The notes under the pieces: generated by a model
The model's input: the letters and a program-made list of their open reading frames with translations, nothing else
What the model was told of the DNA's origin: nothing
Databases searched by the model: none
In this document: piece by piece, positions 1-8,612 of the stretch
How the letters are laid out: each line of letters starts with the position of its first letter
Position numbering within the stretch: the stretch's first letter is position 1
Made by a program: the position numbers and the translations under genes
DNA from: an uncultured Collinsella sp.
Lineage (GTDB): Bacteria; Actinomycetota; Coriobacteriia; Coriobacteriales; Coriobacteriaceae
Direction: 5' to 3'
Length of the DNA: 64,000 nt
Assembly: GCA_900541175.1 (NCBI GenBank)
Contig: UQIT01000007.1
Location: 11,327-75,326, forward strand

Positions 1-63
1 GGCGGATTAAAAGGGGTACGAGACACCCAAAGCGCGCTGCGCTCGGCCTTTAGGAGGTGTGCC

Positions 64-135
64 ATGGAAGGCAGTCCTAGTCGAAAAACCTGCATGTCGC
101 CCTCGGCACGCCGCGAGGACTCCGCACACGCATAA
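64..135 (+). CDS. Candidate 23-residue leader peptide upstream of mgtA
   Basis: A 23-codon reading frame starts with ATG after a consensus AGGAGG at 52-57 (6-nt spacing) and ends at TAA 133-135, 139 nt before mgtA. The peptide begins MEGSPSRK and is rich in Ser, Arg and Ala. Enterobacterial mgtA is controlled by a short leader peptide (MgtL), so a translated leader here would make sense. The peptide is not an obvious MgtL homologue, and translation is inferred only from the ribosome binding site. Confidence 0.35.
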   Translation: MEGSPSRKTCMSPSARREDSAHA

Positions 136-274
136 ACGCCACCGGCAGATCGCCAAAACCACCACAAAGGCGCGCTGCACCCTTTGTGGGCTCAAGTGCT
201 TGACGTGAGCGACATCTAGGTTTTTTGAAGCAAATACGACACGTACGCTAACTCCCTTCAACAAGGAGGACCCT
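136..274 (+). promoter_or_regulatory. mgtA leader region with hairpins
   Basis: Between the candidate leader peptide and mgtA lies a hairpin with arms CCACAAAGG (162-170) and CCTTTGTGG (181-189). A weaker stem (CTCAAGT/ACGTGAG) follows, then a six-T run at 222-227, and finally the mgtA ribosome binding site AAGGAGG at 263-269. The order resembles an attenuator. I could not match it to the M-box magnesium riboswitch consensus. Confidence 0.3.
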
Positions 275-3043
275 ATGCTGATGCTCAAAACCGCCACGGT
301 ACTCGAAGCCATCTCCAAGCGCCGCCGCACGGCGCGCCCTGCCGCTCATACCGGCCTGTCCAAGAACACCATATTCGCCGCCACCCATAGCGCCGAGGAC
401 GCCCTCGTACTGCTTGACGCCACGGCAAACGGCCTCACCGCCGAGCAGGCAACCGAGCGCCTGGACGCCTCCGGCCCCAACACCATCGAGACACCGACCA
501 AGACGCTCGCCCGCCGCATCGCCGACGCCTTCATCGATCCCTTCGCCGGCATCCTCGCCGCGCTCGCGCTGGTCTCGCTCTACATCGACGTGCTCGCCGT
601 GCCCGAGCCGCAGCGCGACCCCTCCACGGTCATCGTCATCGGCATCATGCTGCTGGTATCGGGCGGCATGAAGTTTATCCAGGAAGCCCGCAGCGGCAAT
701 GCGGCAGAGGCCCTCAAGGACCTGGTCTCCAACACTTGCACCGCCCTGCGCGACGGCGAGCGCGTCGAGATCCCCTTTGACGAGCTCGTCCCCGGCGATG
801 TGATCCGCCTCTCTGCCGGCGATATGGTTCCAGCCGATGCCCGCATCATCACCGCGCGCGACCTGTTTGTCATCGAATCCGCACTCACCGGCGAGAGCGA
901 GGCCGTCGAGAAGACCGCTGCCATCACCGTCGTCGAGGGCGCCGACGGCTCCGCGCTGCCGCTCTCTGCCTGCAAGAACATCGTCTTTACCGGCACCTCC
1001 GTGCAAAACGGCGCTGCCATGGCGCTTGTCGTTGCCACCGGTTCGGACACCTACCTGGGCGGTATCGCCAAGATGCTCAACGGGCGCGGCGAGAAGAGCG
1101 CGTTTGACCGCGGCGTCTCGAGCGTCTCCATGTTGCTCGTACGCCTCATGCTCGCTATGGCGCCGGCCGTCTTTGCCATCAACGCCGCCACCAAGGGCAA
1201 CGTCATCGACGCGCTGCTGTTCGCCACGAGCGTAGCCGTGGGCATTACGCCGCAGATGCTCCCCGTCATCGTGACCACGAGCCTGTCGCAGGGCGCCAAG
1301 GACCTCGCCCGTCGCCAGGTTATCGTCAAAGAACTGCCGGCGATCCAAAACCTGGGTGCCATGGACGTCCTGTGCTGTGACAAGACCGGCACCCTCACCG
1401 AAGACCGCATCGTGCTCGAGCGCTACCTCAACACCGATGGCGACGAGGACACGCGTGTGCTGCGCCATGCGTTTTTGAACAGCTTCTTCCAGACCGGCCT
1501 CAAGAACCTTATCGACCTGGCCGTAATCGACCGTGCCGATGTGACACCCTCGACCGTCGCACCCGATTCCATGCTGGGCCAGAGCCTGCGCGACCGCTAT
1601 ACCAAGGTCGACGAGGTGCCCTTCGATTTCTCGCGCCGTCGCCTGAGCGTAGTTGTAGCCGACGCCCAGGGCAAAACCCAGATGGTTACCAAGGGAGCTG
1701 CCGAGGAAATGCTCGAGATCTGCTCCTTTGTCGAGGTCGATGGCATCGCTCAGCCGCTCACCAAAGACAAGCTCGCCCAGATTCGCAAGCAGGTCGCCAG
1801 ACTTAACGCCGAGGGCCTACGCGTAATTGCTGTGGCGCAGAAGACCAATCCGCGCTGCGTGGGCGAGTTTGGCATCGCCGACGAGTGCGACATGGTGCTG
1901 ATGGGCTTTTTGGCCTTCCTCGATCCGCCCAAAGCAAGTGCTGCGGGCGCCGTCGCCACCCTCGAGGCCAAGGGCGTGGCGGTCAAGGTCCTAACCGGCG
2001 ACAACGACCGCGTCGCCGCCACCGTCTGCGAGCAGATTGGTATCGATGCGAGCAACGTCTTGCTCGGCTCCGAGATCGATGCGCTCGATGACGCCGAACT
2101 TGCCGAGCGCGCCGAGAAAACCCACCTCTTCGCCAAGCTCTCGCCGCTGCAGAAGGCGCGCCTGGTACGTGTCATGCGCGAGATGCTCGGCCACACCGTG
2201 GGCTTTATGGGCGACGGCATCAACGACGCCGCCGCCATGCGTGCAAGCGATTGCGGCATCTCGGTCGATTCGGCCGTCGATATTGCCAAGGAATCCGCCG
2301 ATATCATCTTGCTTCAGAAGGACCTGGGCGTGCTCGAGCGCGGCATCATCGAAGGCCGCCGCACTTACGGCAACCTGCTCAAGTACCTCAAGACCACGGT
2401 GAGCTCCAACTTTGGCAATGTGCTGTCCGTGACCGTCGCGAGCCTGTTCTTGCCGTTTTTGCCCATGAGCGCCCTGCAGCTGGTACTGCTGTCGCTGGTC
2501 TACGAGATCGTGTGCATCGCACTGCCGTGGGACACCGTCGATGACGCCTGGACTGCCCGCCCGCGTGCCTGGGACGCCGCGTCCATCAAGGGCTTTACGC
2601 TCGAGCTGGGCCCCGTGAGCTCGCTGTTTGACATCGTGACCTTCGCCGCGCTCTTCTTTGTCGTGTGCCCCGCCGCCGTGGACGCAAGCTGGTCCGAGCT
2701 TGCCGCCGCGGGCGACGTCGCGGGTATGGCGACCTTTGCTGCGCTCTTCCAGAGCGGCTGGTTTGTCGAGTCCATGTGGTCGCAGACACTCGTGGTCCAC
2801 ATGCTGCGTTCCCCGCATCTGCCGAGCCCGCGCGACCACGCCGCGCCCACACTGTGCGTTCTCACCGTACTGGGCCTGGCGCTCGTCACCTGGCTGCCGG
2901 CAAGCCCCATCGCCGATGCACTGGGCCTCATGCCGCTGCCGACGAGCTTCTTCGCGCTGCTCATCGGCATCGTCTCTGCCTACATCGCGCTCACCCAGCT
3001 GGCAAAGCGCCGCTACATTGCCCGCCACGGCGAGCTGCTGTAG
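275..3043 (+). CDS. mgtA: Magnesium-translocating P-type ATPase
   Basis: A 922-residue P-type ATPase of the MgtA/MgtB (P3B) family, which imports Mg2+ at the expense of ATP. Visible motifs are TGES in the actuator domain, DKTGTLT with the phosphorylated Asp at about residue 369, and the hinge motif GDGIND. The C-terminal membrane region carries the MgtA-like sequence ALPWD. The length matches the family, and the start is fixed by AAGGAGG 6 nt upstream. The next gene is convergent, so mgtA looks monocistronic. The structured leader, possibly with a short coding frame, suggests control after transcription starts. The assignment to the MgtA family is firm; preference for Mg2+ over other cations is by family. 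Confidence 0.93.
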   Translation: MLMLKTATVLEAISKRRRTARPAAHTGLSKNTIFAATHSAEDALVLLDATANGLTAEQATERLDASGPNTIETPTKTLARRIADAFIDPFAGILAALALVSLYIDVLAVPEPQRDPSTVIVIGIMLLVSGGMKFIQEARSGNAAEALKDLVSNTCTALRDGERVEIPFDELVPGDVIRLSAGDMVPADARIITARDLFVIESALTGESEAVEKTAAITVVEGADGSALPLSACKNIVFTGTSVQNGAAMALVVATGSDTYLGGIAKMLNGRGEKSAFDRGVSSVSMLLVRLMLAMAPAVFAINAATKGNVIDALLFATSVAVGITPQMLPVIVTTSLSQGAKDLARRQVIVKELPAIQNLGAMDVLCCDKTGTLTEDRIVLERYLNTDGDEDTRVLRHAFLNSFFQTGLKNLIDLAVIDRADVTPSTVAPDSMLGQSLRDRYTKVDEVPFDFSRRRLSVVVADAQGKTQMVTKGAAEEMLEICSFVEVDGIAQPLTKDKLAQIRKQVARLNAEGLRVIAVAQKTNPRCVGEFGIADECDMVLMGFLAFLDPPKASAAGAVATLEAKGVAVKVLTGDNDRVAATVCEQIGIDASNVLLGSEIDALDDAELAERAEKTHLFAKLSPLQKARLVRVMREMLGHTVGFMGDGINDAAAMRASDCGISVDSAVDIAKESADIILLQKDLGVLERGIIEGRRTYGNLLKYLKTTVSSNFGNVLSVTVASLFLPFLPMSALQLVLLSLVYEIVCIALPWDTVDDAWTARPRAWDAASIKGFTLELGPVSSLFDIVTFAALFFVVCPAAVDASWSELAAAGDVAGMATFAALFQSGWFVESMWSQTLVVHMLRSPHLPSPRDHAAPTLCVLTVLGLALVTWLPASPIADALGLMPLPTSFFALLIGIVSAYIALTQLAKRRYIARHGELL

Positions 3044-3060
3044 CAAGTAGACGGAAAACA

Positions 3061-3132
3061 CCCTGCCAGCTGCCGTTGCCACTACCACAGCTGCCAGCGC
3101 CCCTGCCACTGCCGTTGCCTCTGCCGCCGCCG
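3061..3132. repeat. Degenerate CTGCCN hexamer run
   Basis: About 70 bp just after mgtA are made of imperfect CTGCCA/CTGCCG/CTGCCT-type hexamers. It is a low-complexity tract with no reading frame of note. Confidence 0.4.
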
Positions 3133-3151
3133 CAATCTATCCCCTCAGCAA

Positions 3152-3214
3152 TTGCGGTGAAATAGTTCCTGTTTAAAGCCTCGTGACTTTAATTTAGGGA
3201 CTATTCCACCGCAA
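3152..3214. terminator. Long imperfect hairpin between convergent genes
   Basis: Arms at 3152-3178 and 3187-3214 are complementary over most of 27 nt. Both outer ends read TTGCGGTG then A/G then AATAGT, and inner bases pair through TTAAAG/CTTTAA. It lies between the convergent mgtA and LuxR-type genes, so a two-way terminator is plausible. The length and the conserved outer sequence also fit a dispersed palindromic repeat. Confidence 0.5.
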
Positions 3215-3230
3215 CTTATTGGAGGATTAG

Positions 3231-4775
3231 CTAGTCCTTGGGCGTCCAGGACCAGAAGAAGTTGATAAGGGCCACACGCGAGGCGGTATCGGTCTTCTTG
3301 TTGATTGAGGAAATGTGGCGATAGAGCGTGGAGCGCGAAAGGAAGAGCGTTGTGGCGATGTCCTGAACGCTCTGGTCCGAAGCGACCAAGACCTCAAGAA
3401 TATCGCGCTCGCGCTCTGTAAGCCCAAAGGTGGCGACGAAAGCATCGGCGCGTTCATCGGACGTGAGCTCCGCTGCCTCCACGGGCTCGGGGTCGAAGCA
3501 TGTGGGCGCAAGATCCCCACCAAGATCGTCGGTGGCAAGCGGCAGGCCATCCTGCATCACGGCATCATCGGCTCTTTGCCCCAACTGCCCCAGCAGCGTA
3601 ATCGCAATGCCCACAAACATCACGAGCGCCGCACCGACCGCAGCCAGCACGTTTTGACTCGAGATAATCGCCACCGCCGGCGCCGTCACGAACATCGAGC
3701 ACACGTTGTTGACGACGCGACCCATGCACGGCCAAAAATATGACCAGCGCGCATAGAGCGAGACGGCGGCATATTTTGTGGTAAAGAACACCACGAAAAA
3801 GCCCGAGCCCAGATAAAAAATGATCGTGGCAGCGAGCTCGTTGCCACCATTGCCGTCGACGATGAGCATAAAGAACGAAAGCGTGGACAGTATGGCGGCA
3901 CATGTCATGCCGATATTCATATACGAGCGGCCGTGCAGGTCAAATAGTGCGCCAGCGACCAACGAGCTCACGACAAGCAGCAGGCGCGGCCAATCGCCCA
4001 AATCGACGGCTCCGACAGCATGCAAGGTCGTGAAGCCCGCGTTGAGAGCGGCGAATACGCTGGAAAGATACGCCGTCGCCACGGTCAGGCGAACTACGGC
4101 GCGACGGAATGCCGCCTTTGCCTCGGGATCGTCATGCCACTTGGCGCCATATTCCAGAGCATCTACCGAAAGCCCGGCAGCACTGGGTTCAAAGTTGGGG
4201 TCGGACTCGTCGCGCAGCTTGGCGCGTCGGGCACCGTGGAGCAACGCCACCTGCGCGATGGCACAGACGACCAGAACAGCCTGCTGAGGAATACCGACAG
4301 GCATCACCATGTGGTTGATCACCTGTACCAGAACGCCCATGGCATAGGAAAGTGCGGCGGCGCGCGCCAGGCAGGGCGTCTGCGCAAAACGCCGCGCAAG
4401 ATTGGCATGGGCGGTCGATCCGCAATAGCCCAGGGCGCAGCACGCCACCAGGCCGCCGGCAATTACTACCTCAAACCGCACTGCCGTAATCATCAGCAGC
4501 AACGCCGATACCAACAGCACGCCTGTAATATCGCTCGTCGCATCGATCGTCTGGGGAAGGCGATAGTACAGAAATGGGCGCACGAAAAAGCCAATCACGC
4601 TCGCGCCGACAACGATGCTCTCGTAGATGACGACCTCACTCGATGGCACGAACTCGGCCATGCGTACATCAAAGAGATACTCGCACGCCAAAAACGTGAA
4701 GAAGAACAGCGCCAGGCATATAATCTCCCGAATGACCCGACGCAAATATGCGGTTGTGTCTCTCATGCCCCTCAT
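3231..4775 (-). CDS. Membrane-bound LuxR-family transcriptional regulator
   Basis: A 514-residue protein whose first 400 or so residues form about twelve hydrophobic segments. A C-terminal LuxR-type helix-turn-helix follows (starting near LTERERDILEV, with QDIATTLFLSRSTLYRH as the recognition region). This architecture, a transporter-like membrane domain joined to a LuxR HTH, is expanded in Coriobacteriia and probably senses a small molecule or membrane state directly. The start is supported by a G-rich ribosome binding site, and a sigma70-like promoter lies 32-60 nt upstream. The target genes and ligand are not evident from the sequence. Confidence 0.85.
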   Translation of the reverse strand: MRGMRDTTAYLRRVIREIICLALFFFTFLACEYLFDVRMAEFVPSSEVVIYESIVVGASVIGFFVRPFLYYRLPQTIDATSDITGVLLVSALLLMITAVRFEVVIAGGLVACCALGYCGSTAHANLARRFAQTPCLARAAALSYAMGVLVQVINHMVMPVGIPQQAVLVVCAIAQVALLHGARRAKLRDESDPNFEPSAAGLSVDALEYGAKWHDDPEAKAAFRRAVVRLTVATAYLSSVFAALNAGFTTLHAVGAVDLGDWPRLLLVVSSLVAGALFDLHGRSYMNIGMTCAAILSTLSFFMLIVDGNGGNELAATIIFYLGSGFFVVFFTTKYAAVSLYARWSYFWPCMGRVVNNVCSMFVTAPAVAIISSQNVLAAVGAALVMFVGIAITLLGQLGQRADDAVMQDGLPLATDDLGGDLAPTCFDPEPVEAAELTSDERADAFVATFGLTERERDILEVLVASDQSVQDIATTLFLSRSTLYRHISSINKKTDTASRVALINFFWSWTPKD

Positions 4776-4806
4776 GGTTAACCCCCCAGCCGCTCAATTG
4801 TCTGGA

Positions 4807-4835
4807 AATCTATTTTAATAAAGAACCAGTCTCAA
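4807..4835 (-). promoter_or_regulatory. Sigma70-like promoter of the LuxR-type gene
   Basis: On the minus strand, TTGAGA (4835-4830) is separated by 17 nt from TAGATT (4812-4807), 31 nt before the start codon. The spacing is ideal and the hexamers are close to consensus. Confidence 0.5.
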
Positions 4836-4961
4836 TATCGAAGCCAGGCTCGAAATGTTGCCAATTCGACCCCAGCCGTCCACATCACGCCGCGATTTTG
4901 AGCCGCATGGACCAGAAGGGACGCGCGCGATCTCTAGCTCGGCCAGGAGTGTCTCCAACTA

Positions 4962-5045
4962 CCACTCATTTAAGTACGTCCCCAATGAGTGGCCGAAGAG
5001 TGTCCCCCGCGACTAGTCGTTTGAGAACGTCCCCAACGACTAGTC
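4962..5045. repeat. Two GTCCCC-loop palindromes
   Basis: Two hairpin units lie side by side. The first has arms CCACTCATT/AATGAGTGG (4962-4992) around a loop with ACGTCCCC. The second has arms GACTAGTCGTT/AACGACTAGTC (5011-5045) around a loop with AACGTCCCC. Arms differ but the loop is conserved, and the same loop recurs at 26096 and 34492. The rest of the 4776-5163 gap holds the LuxR promoter and no gene. Confidence 0.65.
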
Positions 5046-5163
5046 AAAAATGGGCCATGTGTCCCAGTTGTGGAGACTCCTTGAGCCGTCTGGGTATCGC
5101 GAAGAATCGCACACTCCCCCATCATCAAAAGTGACACACGCTACCTGTTGATGGGAGGCAGCC

Positions 5164-5901
5164 ATGGGCTTCTTTGACAAGATGTTCGAGAAGAAAGAGT
5201 GCGCGATTTGCGGTACCGAGCTGGGACTTCTAGGTAAGACAAAAATCAATGAAGGCTACCTGTGCAAAGAGTGCGCCGGCAAGCTCTCCCCCTACTTTCA
5301 CGGCTATCGCTCCAGCACCGCGGACGATATCCGTGAGCAACTCGCCTACCGCGAGGCCAACGCCGAACGCCTGTCTTCGTTCAACCCCACGCGCACGCTT
5401 TCTGCCGGGCGCACCAATATTATGCTCGATGAGGACGCGGGCCTGCTGATCATCACTTCGCAGAGCCGCTGGCGCGACGCCAATCCCGACATCATCGAGT
5501 TCTCGCAGGTACTCGGCTGCGATATGGATATCGACGAGCAACGCACCGAGATCTATCGCGAGACCAAGGACGGCGAGCGCGAGAGCTACAACCCGCCGCG
5601 CTACGACCTGGATTACGACTTTAATCTGACCATCCACGTCAACACGCCGTACTTTACCGAGATCAACCTGCGCGTGAACGACTCCACCATCGATCAGCGC
5701 GGCTCCATCGAATATCGCGAGGCCAAGCGCCAGGCAACCGAAGTCCGCGATGCGCTGGTGCAGCTGCGCCAGGAGACGCGCGACAGCGTCGTGGCCGCCA
5801 AAGCCCCCAAGACCGCGGTGACCTGCCCCTTCTGCGGAGCCACCACCATTCCCGATGCCAGCGGGCGCTGCGAATACTGCGGCGGCGCCATCGGCGCATA
5901 G
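5164..5901 (+). CDS. DUF4428-type zinc-finger protein
   Basis: A 245-residue soluble protein. Residues 1-45 contain CAICG and LCKEC pairs typical of the DUF4428 zinc finger. The middle is a beta-rich domain of about 150 residues, and the last 25 residues form a second ribbon (CPFCG, then CEYCGG). The start follows GGGAGG. It is the first gene of a four-gene operon with 24 nt to the next gene, and all of the first three products carry zinc ribbons. DUF4428 proteins have no defined activity; a role with the SPFH protein in envelope stress is inferred from context only. Confidence 0.8.
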   Translation: MGFFDKMFEKKECAICGTELGLLGKTKINEGYLCKECAGKLSPYFHGYRSSTADDIREQLAYREANAERLSSFNPTRTLSAGRTNIMLDEDAGLLIITSQSRWRDANPDIIEFSQVLGCDMDIDEQRTEIYRETKDGERESYNPPRYDLDYDFNLTIHVNTPYFTEINLRVNDSTIDQRGSIEYREAKRQATEVRDALVQLRQETRDSVVAAKAPKTAVTCPFCGATTIPDASGRCEYCGGAIGA

Positions 5902-5925
5902 CCTCCGGCAGCGAAAGGACCGATC

Positions 5926-7248
5926 ATGGCCTTTGAGAGCATCAACTATCAATGCCCCGCGTGTGGCGGCCCCCTTCACTTTGCCAGTGCCGAGCAAAAG
6001 CTCGTCTGCGACTACTGCGATTCTCGTTTTGAAGTCGAAGAAGTCGAGGCCCTCTATCGCGAGCGCCAGGACAAGGCAGATGCCAAAGCCGATGCAGCAG
6101 CCGCAACGCCCAAGCCCGTCGCCGACGACGCGGTGCAGGAACTCGCCCAAAACGCCGGCTACATCTGCTCGTCGTGCGGCGCCGAGCTCGTGTCCGACGG
6201 CACCGTCGCCGTCACCACCTGCCCGTACTGCGGCAACTCCGCCGTGGCGCCCGGCCAGCTCTCTGGCGACTTCTCGCCCGACCTGGTGATTCCGTTTAAA
6301 CTCGGACGCGACGATGTCATGACCGCACTCAAGGAGCACTACAAGGGCAAGATCCTGCTGCCCAAGAGCTTTGTCACCGGCAACCACATCGACGAGGTCC
6401 AAGGTGTCTACGTGCCGTTTTGGCTCTACGGCGCCCGCGTTGACGGCGAAGTATACTTTGACGCGACCAACGAGACCGTGACCGAGGAATCCGATCGCAC
6501 CGTCACGACCACCGACCACTACGATGCTTATCGCAAGGGCAATATCTCGTTTAAGCGCGTGCCCGTCGACGGATCATCCAAGATGCCCGACGGCCACATG
6601 GACGCCATCGAGCCGTTTGACTACGACGCACTGCGTCCGTTCTCGGTCGCATATATGCCCGGCTACATCGCCAACCGTTACGACGAGGACTGCGAGACCT
6701 GCAAGGCGCGCGCCGAGCGCCGTATGGAAGAAAGCACAATCTCGGCCCTGCGCGAGACCGTCGTCGACGAATACGACGATGCCACGGTCGAAAGCAAGCA
6801 GCTCGACTACACCTGGGAAGACAGCGACTACGCCCTGTTCCCCGTCTGGATGCTCTCCACCTCGTGGAACGGCAAGAGCTACCTGTTTGCCATGAACGGC
6901 CAGACCGGTCGCTTGGTCGGCGAGCTCCCCTGCTCCAAGCCCAAGCTCGTCATCGCCTCGGTGCTGTTCTTTATGATCGGATTTATCCTCTCCCTGATTC
7001 TCTTTATGGGGGAATACGCCTTCGATCCGGATTACCTCACCTTTGATATCGAGGGCATCCTCATCAATATCATCGCGCCGCTGATCATCGTGATTATCGG
7101 AGACGTGTTACTGGTAGGCCAGCTCAAGACGGCCAACGAAGCAACCTGTGCCGATGAGTATTGTGGCGAGCTCGACCTGACCGAGAAGCACGACACCTTC
7201 AGCCACACCGAGACCACCGTTGTCATGAAAGACGACAAGGACGACTAA
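5926..7248 (+). CDS. TFIIB-like zinc-ribbon membrane protein (YdjG-like)
   Basis: A 440-residue protein. The N-terminus carries a zinc ribbon (CPACGG, then CDYC, residues 9-30), and a second ribbon lies near residues 82-105 (CSSCG, then CPYCG). A long soluble domain follows, with two membrane helices near residues 345-365 and 375-400. The arrangement resembles Bacillus YdjG, which works with the SPFH protein YdjI in membrane-stress protection and anchors the PspA homologue YdjF. Here the partner SPFH gene lies 48 nt downstream, but no PspA gene is present in the window. Function is inferred from that parallel. Confidence 0.75.
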   Translation: MAFESINYQCPACGGPLHFASAEQKLVCDYCDSRFEVEEVEALYRERQDKADAKADAAAATPKPVADDAVQELAQNAGYICSSCGAELVSDGTVAVTTCPYCGNSAVAPGQLSGDFSPDLVIPFKLGRDDVMTALKEHYKGKILLPKSFVTGNHIDEVQGVYVPFWLYGARVDGEVYFDATNETVTEESDRTVTTTDHYDAYRKGNISFKRVPVDGSSKMPDGHMDAIEPFDYDALRPFSVAYMPGYIANRYDEDCETCKARAERRMEESTISALRETVVDEYDDATVESKQLDYTWEDSDYALFPVWMLSTSWNGKSYLFAMNGQTGRLVGELPCSKPKLVIASVLFFMIGFILSLILFMGEYAFDPDYLTFDIEGILINIIAPLIIVIIGDVLLVGQLKTANEATCADEYCGELDLTEKHDTFSHTETTVVMKDDKDD

Positions 7249-7296
7249 GCAATCCAACCAATACCACCCGGCCTTTGACGAGAAAGGAAGATCACC

Positions 7297-8532
7297 ATGG
7301 GACTCTTGAAAGCTGGATTGGGAGCTGCCGGCGGCGTCATGGCCGACCAGTGGAAGGAATTTATCTACTGCGAATCGATGCCTGCTGACGTCTTGGCCTG
7401 CAAGGGCAGCAAACGTACCGGTGGCCGCAGCTCCAACACGCGCGGCGAGGACAACGTCATCTCCAACGGCTCGGTCATCGCCGTCAACGACGGACAAGGC
7501 ATGCTCGTGGTGCAAAACGGCAAGATCATCGAAGTCGCGCTGGAGCCCGGTGAGTTTGTCTTCGATACCGGCAGCGAGCCGAGCGTCTTTAGCGGCAACC
7601 TGGGCGATTCCATCAAGGAGACCTTCGCCAATATCGGCAGCCGCTTTACCTTTGGCGGCGACGCGGGCAAGGACCAGCGCGTCTACTTCATCAACACCAA
7701 GGAGATCATCGGCAACAAGTACGGCACCGCCTCGCCCGTGCCCTTCCGCGTGGTCGATAACAACATTGGCCTGGACGTCGACATCTCCGTGCGCTGCAAC
7801 GGCGAGTATTCGTACCGCATCACCAACCCGCTGCTGTTCTACACCAACGTATGCGGCAACGTGACCGATAGCTACACGCGCGACAAGATCGACAGCCAGC
7901 TTAAGTCCGAGCTGCTCACCGCCCTGCAGCCCGCCTTTGCCAAGATCTCGGAGATGGGCATCCGCTACAGCGCCATCCCCGGCCACACCACCGAGCTCGC
8001 CCGCGCGCTCAACGAGGTCCTCTCTGCCGACTGGCGCGACCTGCGTGGTGTCGAGATTGTGAGCTTTGGCGTCAACTCCATCGCCGCCTCGCTAGAAGAC
8101 GAGCAGATGATCAAGGACCTGCAGAAAGCCGCGGTCATGCGCGATCCCACCATGGCAGCCGCCAACATTGCCAGCGCCCAGAGCGACGCAATGCGCGCGG
8201 CAGCCGCCAACCCCAACGGCGCGATGGCAGGCTTTATGGGCATGGGCATGGCAGGTGGCATGGGCGGCATGAACGCTAGCCAGCTGTTCGCCGCCGGTCA
8301 GGCACAGCAGCAGGCTGCCCCGCAGCCGGCTCCGACTCCCGCACCGGCACCCACCGCCGCACCTGCGGCCGGCGCATGGACCTGCAGCTGCGGCGCCACC
8401 AACACCGGCAAGTTCTGCTCCGAGTGCGGCAGTCCCGCACCCGCCCCGGCACCGGCCAAGTGGTTCTGCCCCAACTGCGGCAGCGAAAACGGCGGCAAGT
8501 TCTGCAGCAACTGCGGAACGCCCCGGCCCTAG
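7297..8532 (+). CDS. SPFH-domain protein with C-terminal zinc ribbons (YdjI-like)
   Basis: A 411-residue protein. Residues 1-280 form an SPFH/virion-core-like domain (YdjI type) with the usual N-terminal WKEFI region. A Gly/Met-rich stretch and an Ala/Pro linker follow, then two zinc ribbons at the C-terminus (CSCG...CSECG and CPNCG...CSNCG). SPFH proteins assemble into membrane-associated scaffolds. The ribosome binding site is AAAGGAAG. It sits in the middle of the zinc-ribbon operon, and its match with Bacillus ydjI is the main reason to read this operon as an envelope-stress module. The double ribbon tail could bind the neighbouring ribbon proteins; this is speculation. Confidence 0.82.
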   Translation: MGLLKAGLGAAGGVMADQWKEFIYCESMPADVLACKGSKRTGGRSSNTRGEDNVISNGSVIAVNDGQGMLVVQNGKIIEVALEPGEFVFDTGSEPSVFSGNLGDSIKETFANIGSRFTFGGDAGKDQRVYFINTKEIIGNKYGTASPVPFRVVDNNIGLDVDISVRCNGEYSYRITNPLLFYTNVCGNVTDSYTRDKIDSQLKSELLTALQPAFAKISEMGIRYSAIPGHTTELARALNEVLSADWRDLRGVEIVSFGVNSIAASLEDEQMIKDLQKAAVMRDPTMAAANIASAQSDAMRAAAANPNGAMAGFMGMGMAGGMGGMNASQLFAAGQAQQQAAPQPAPTPAPAPTAAPAAGAWTCSCGATNTGKFCSECGSPAPAPAPAKWFCPNCGSENGGKFCSNCGTPRP

Positions 8533-8612
8533 CCCCTCTATCTGGTAATTGGCGGGGGATCCGCCACCCCCGCATTTGCTTCTATGGGTTTCGTTCGATA
8601 AAGGAGGACACC

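Noticed and set aside
1..274. M-box magnesium riboswitch upstream of mgtA
   Set aside because: I looked for the conserved M-box core segments and could not align them. Only generic hairpins and a candidate short frame are visible.
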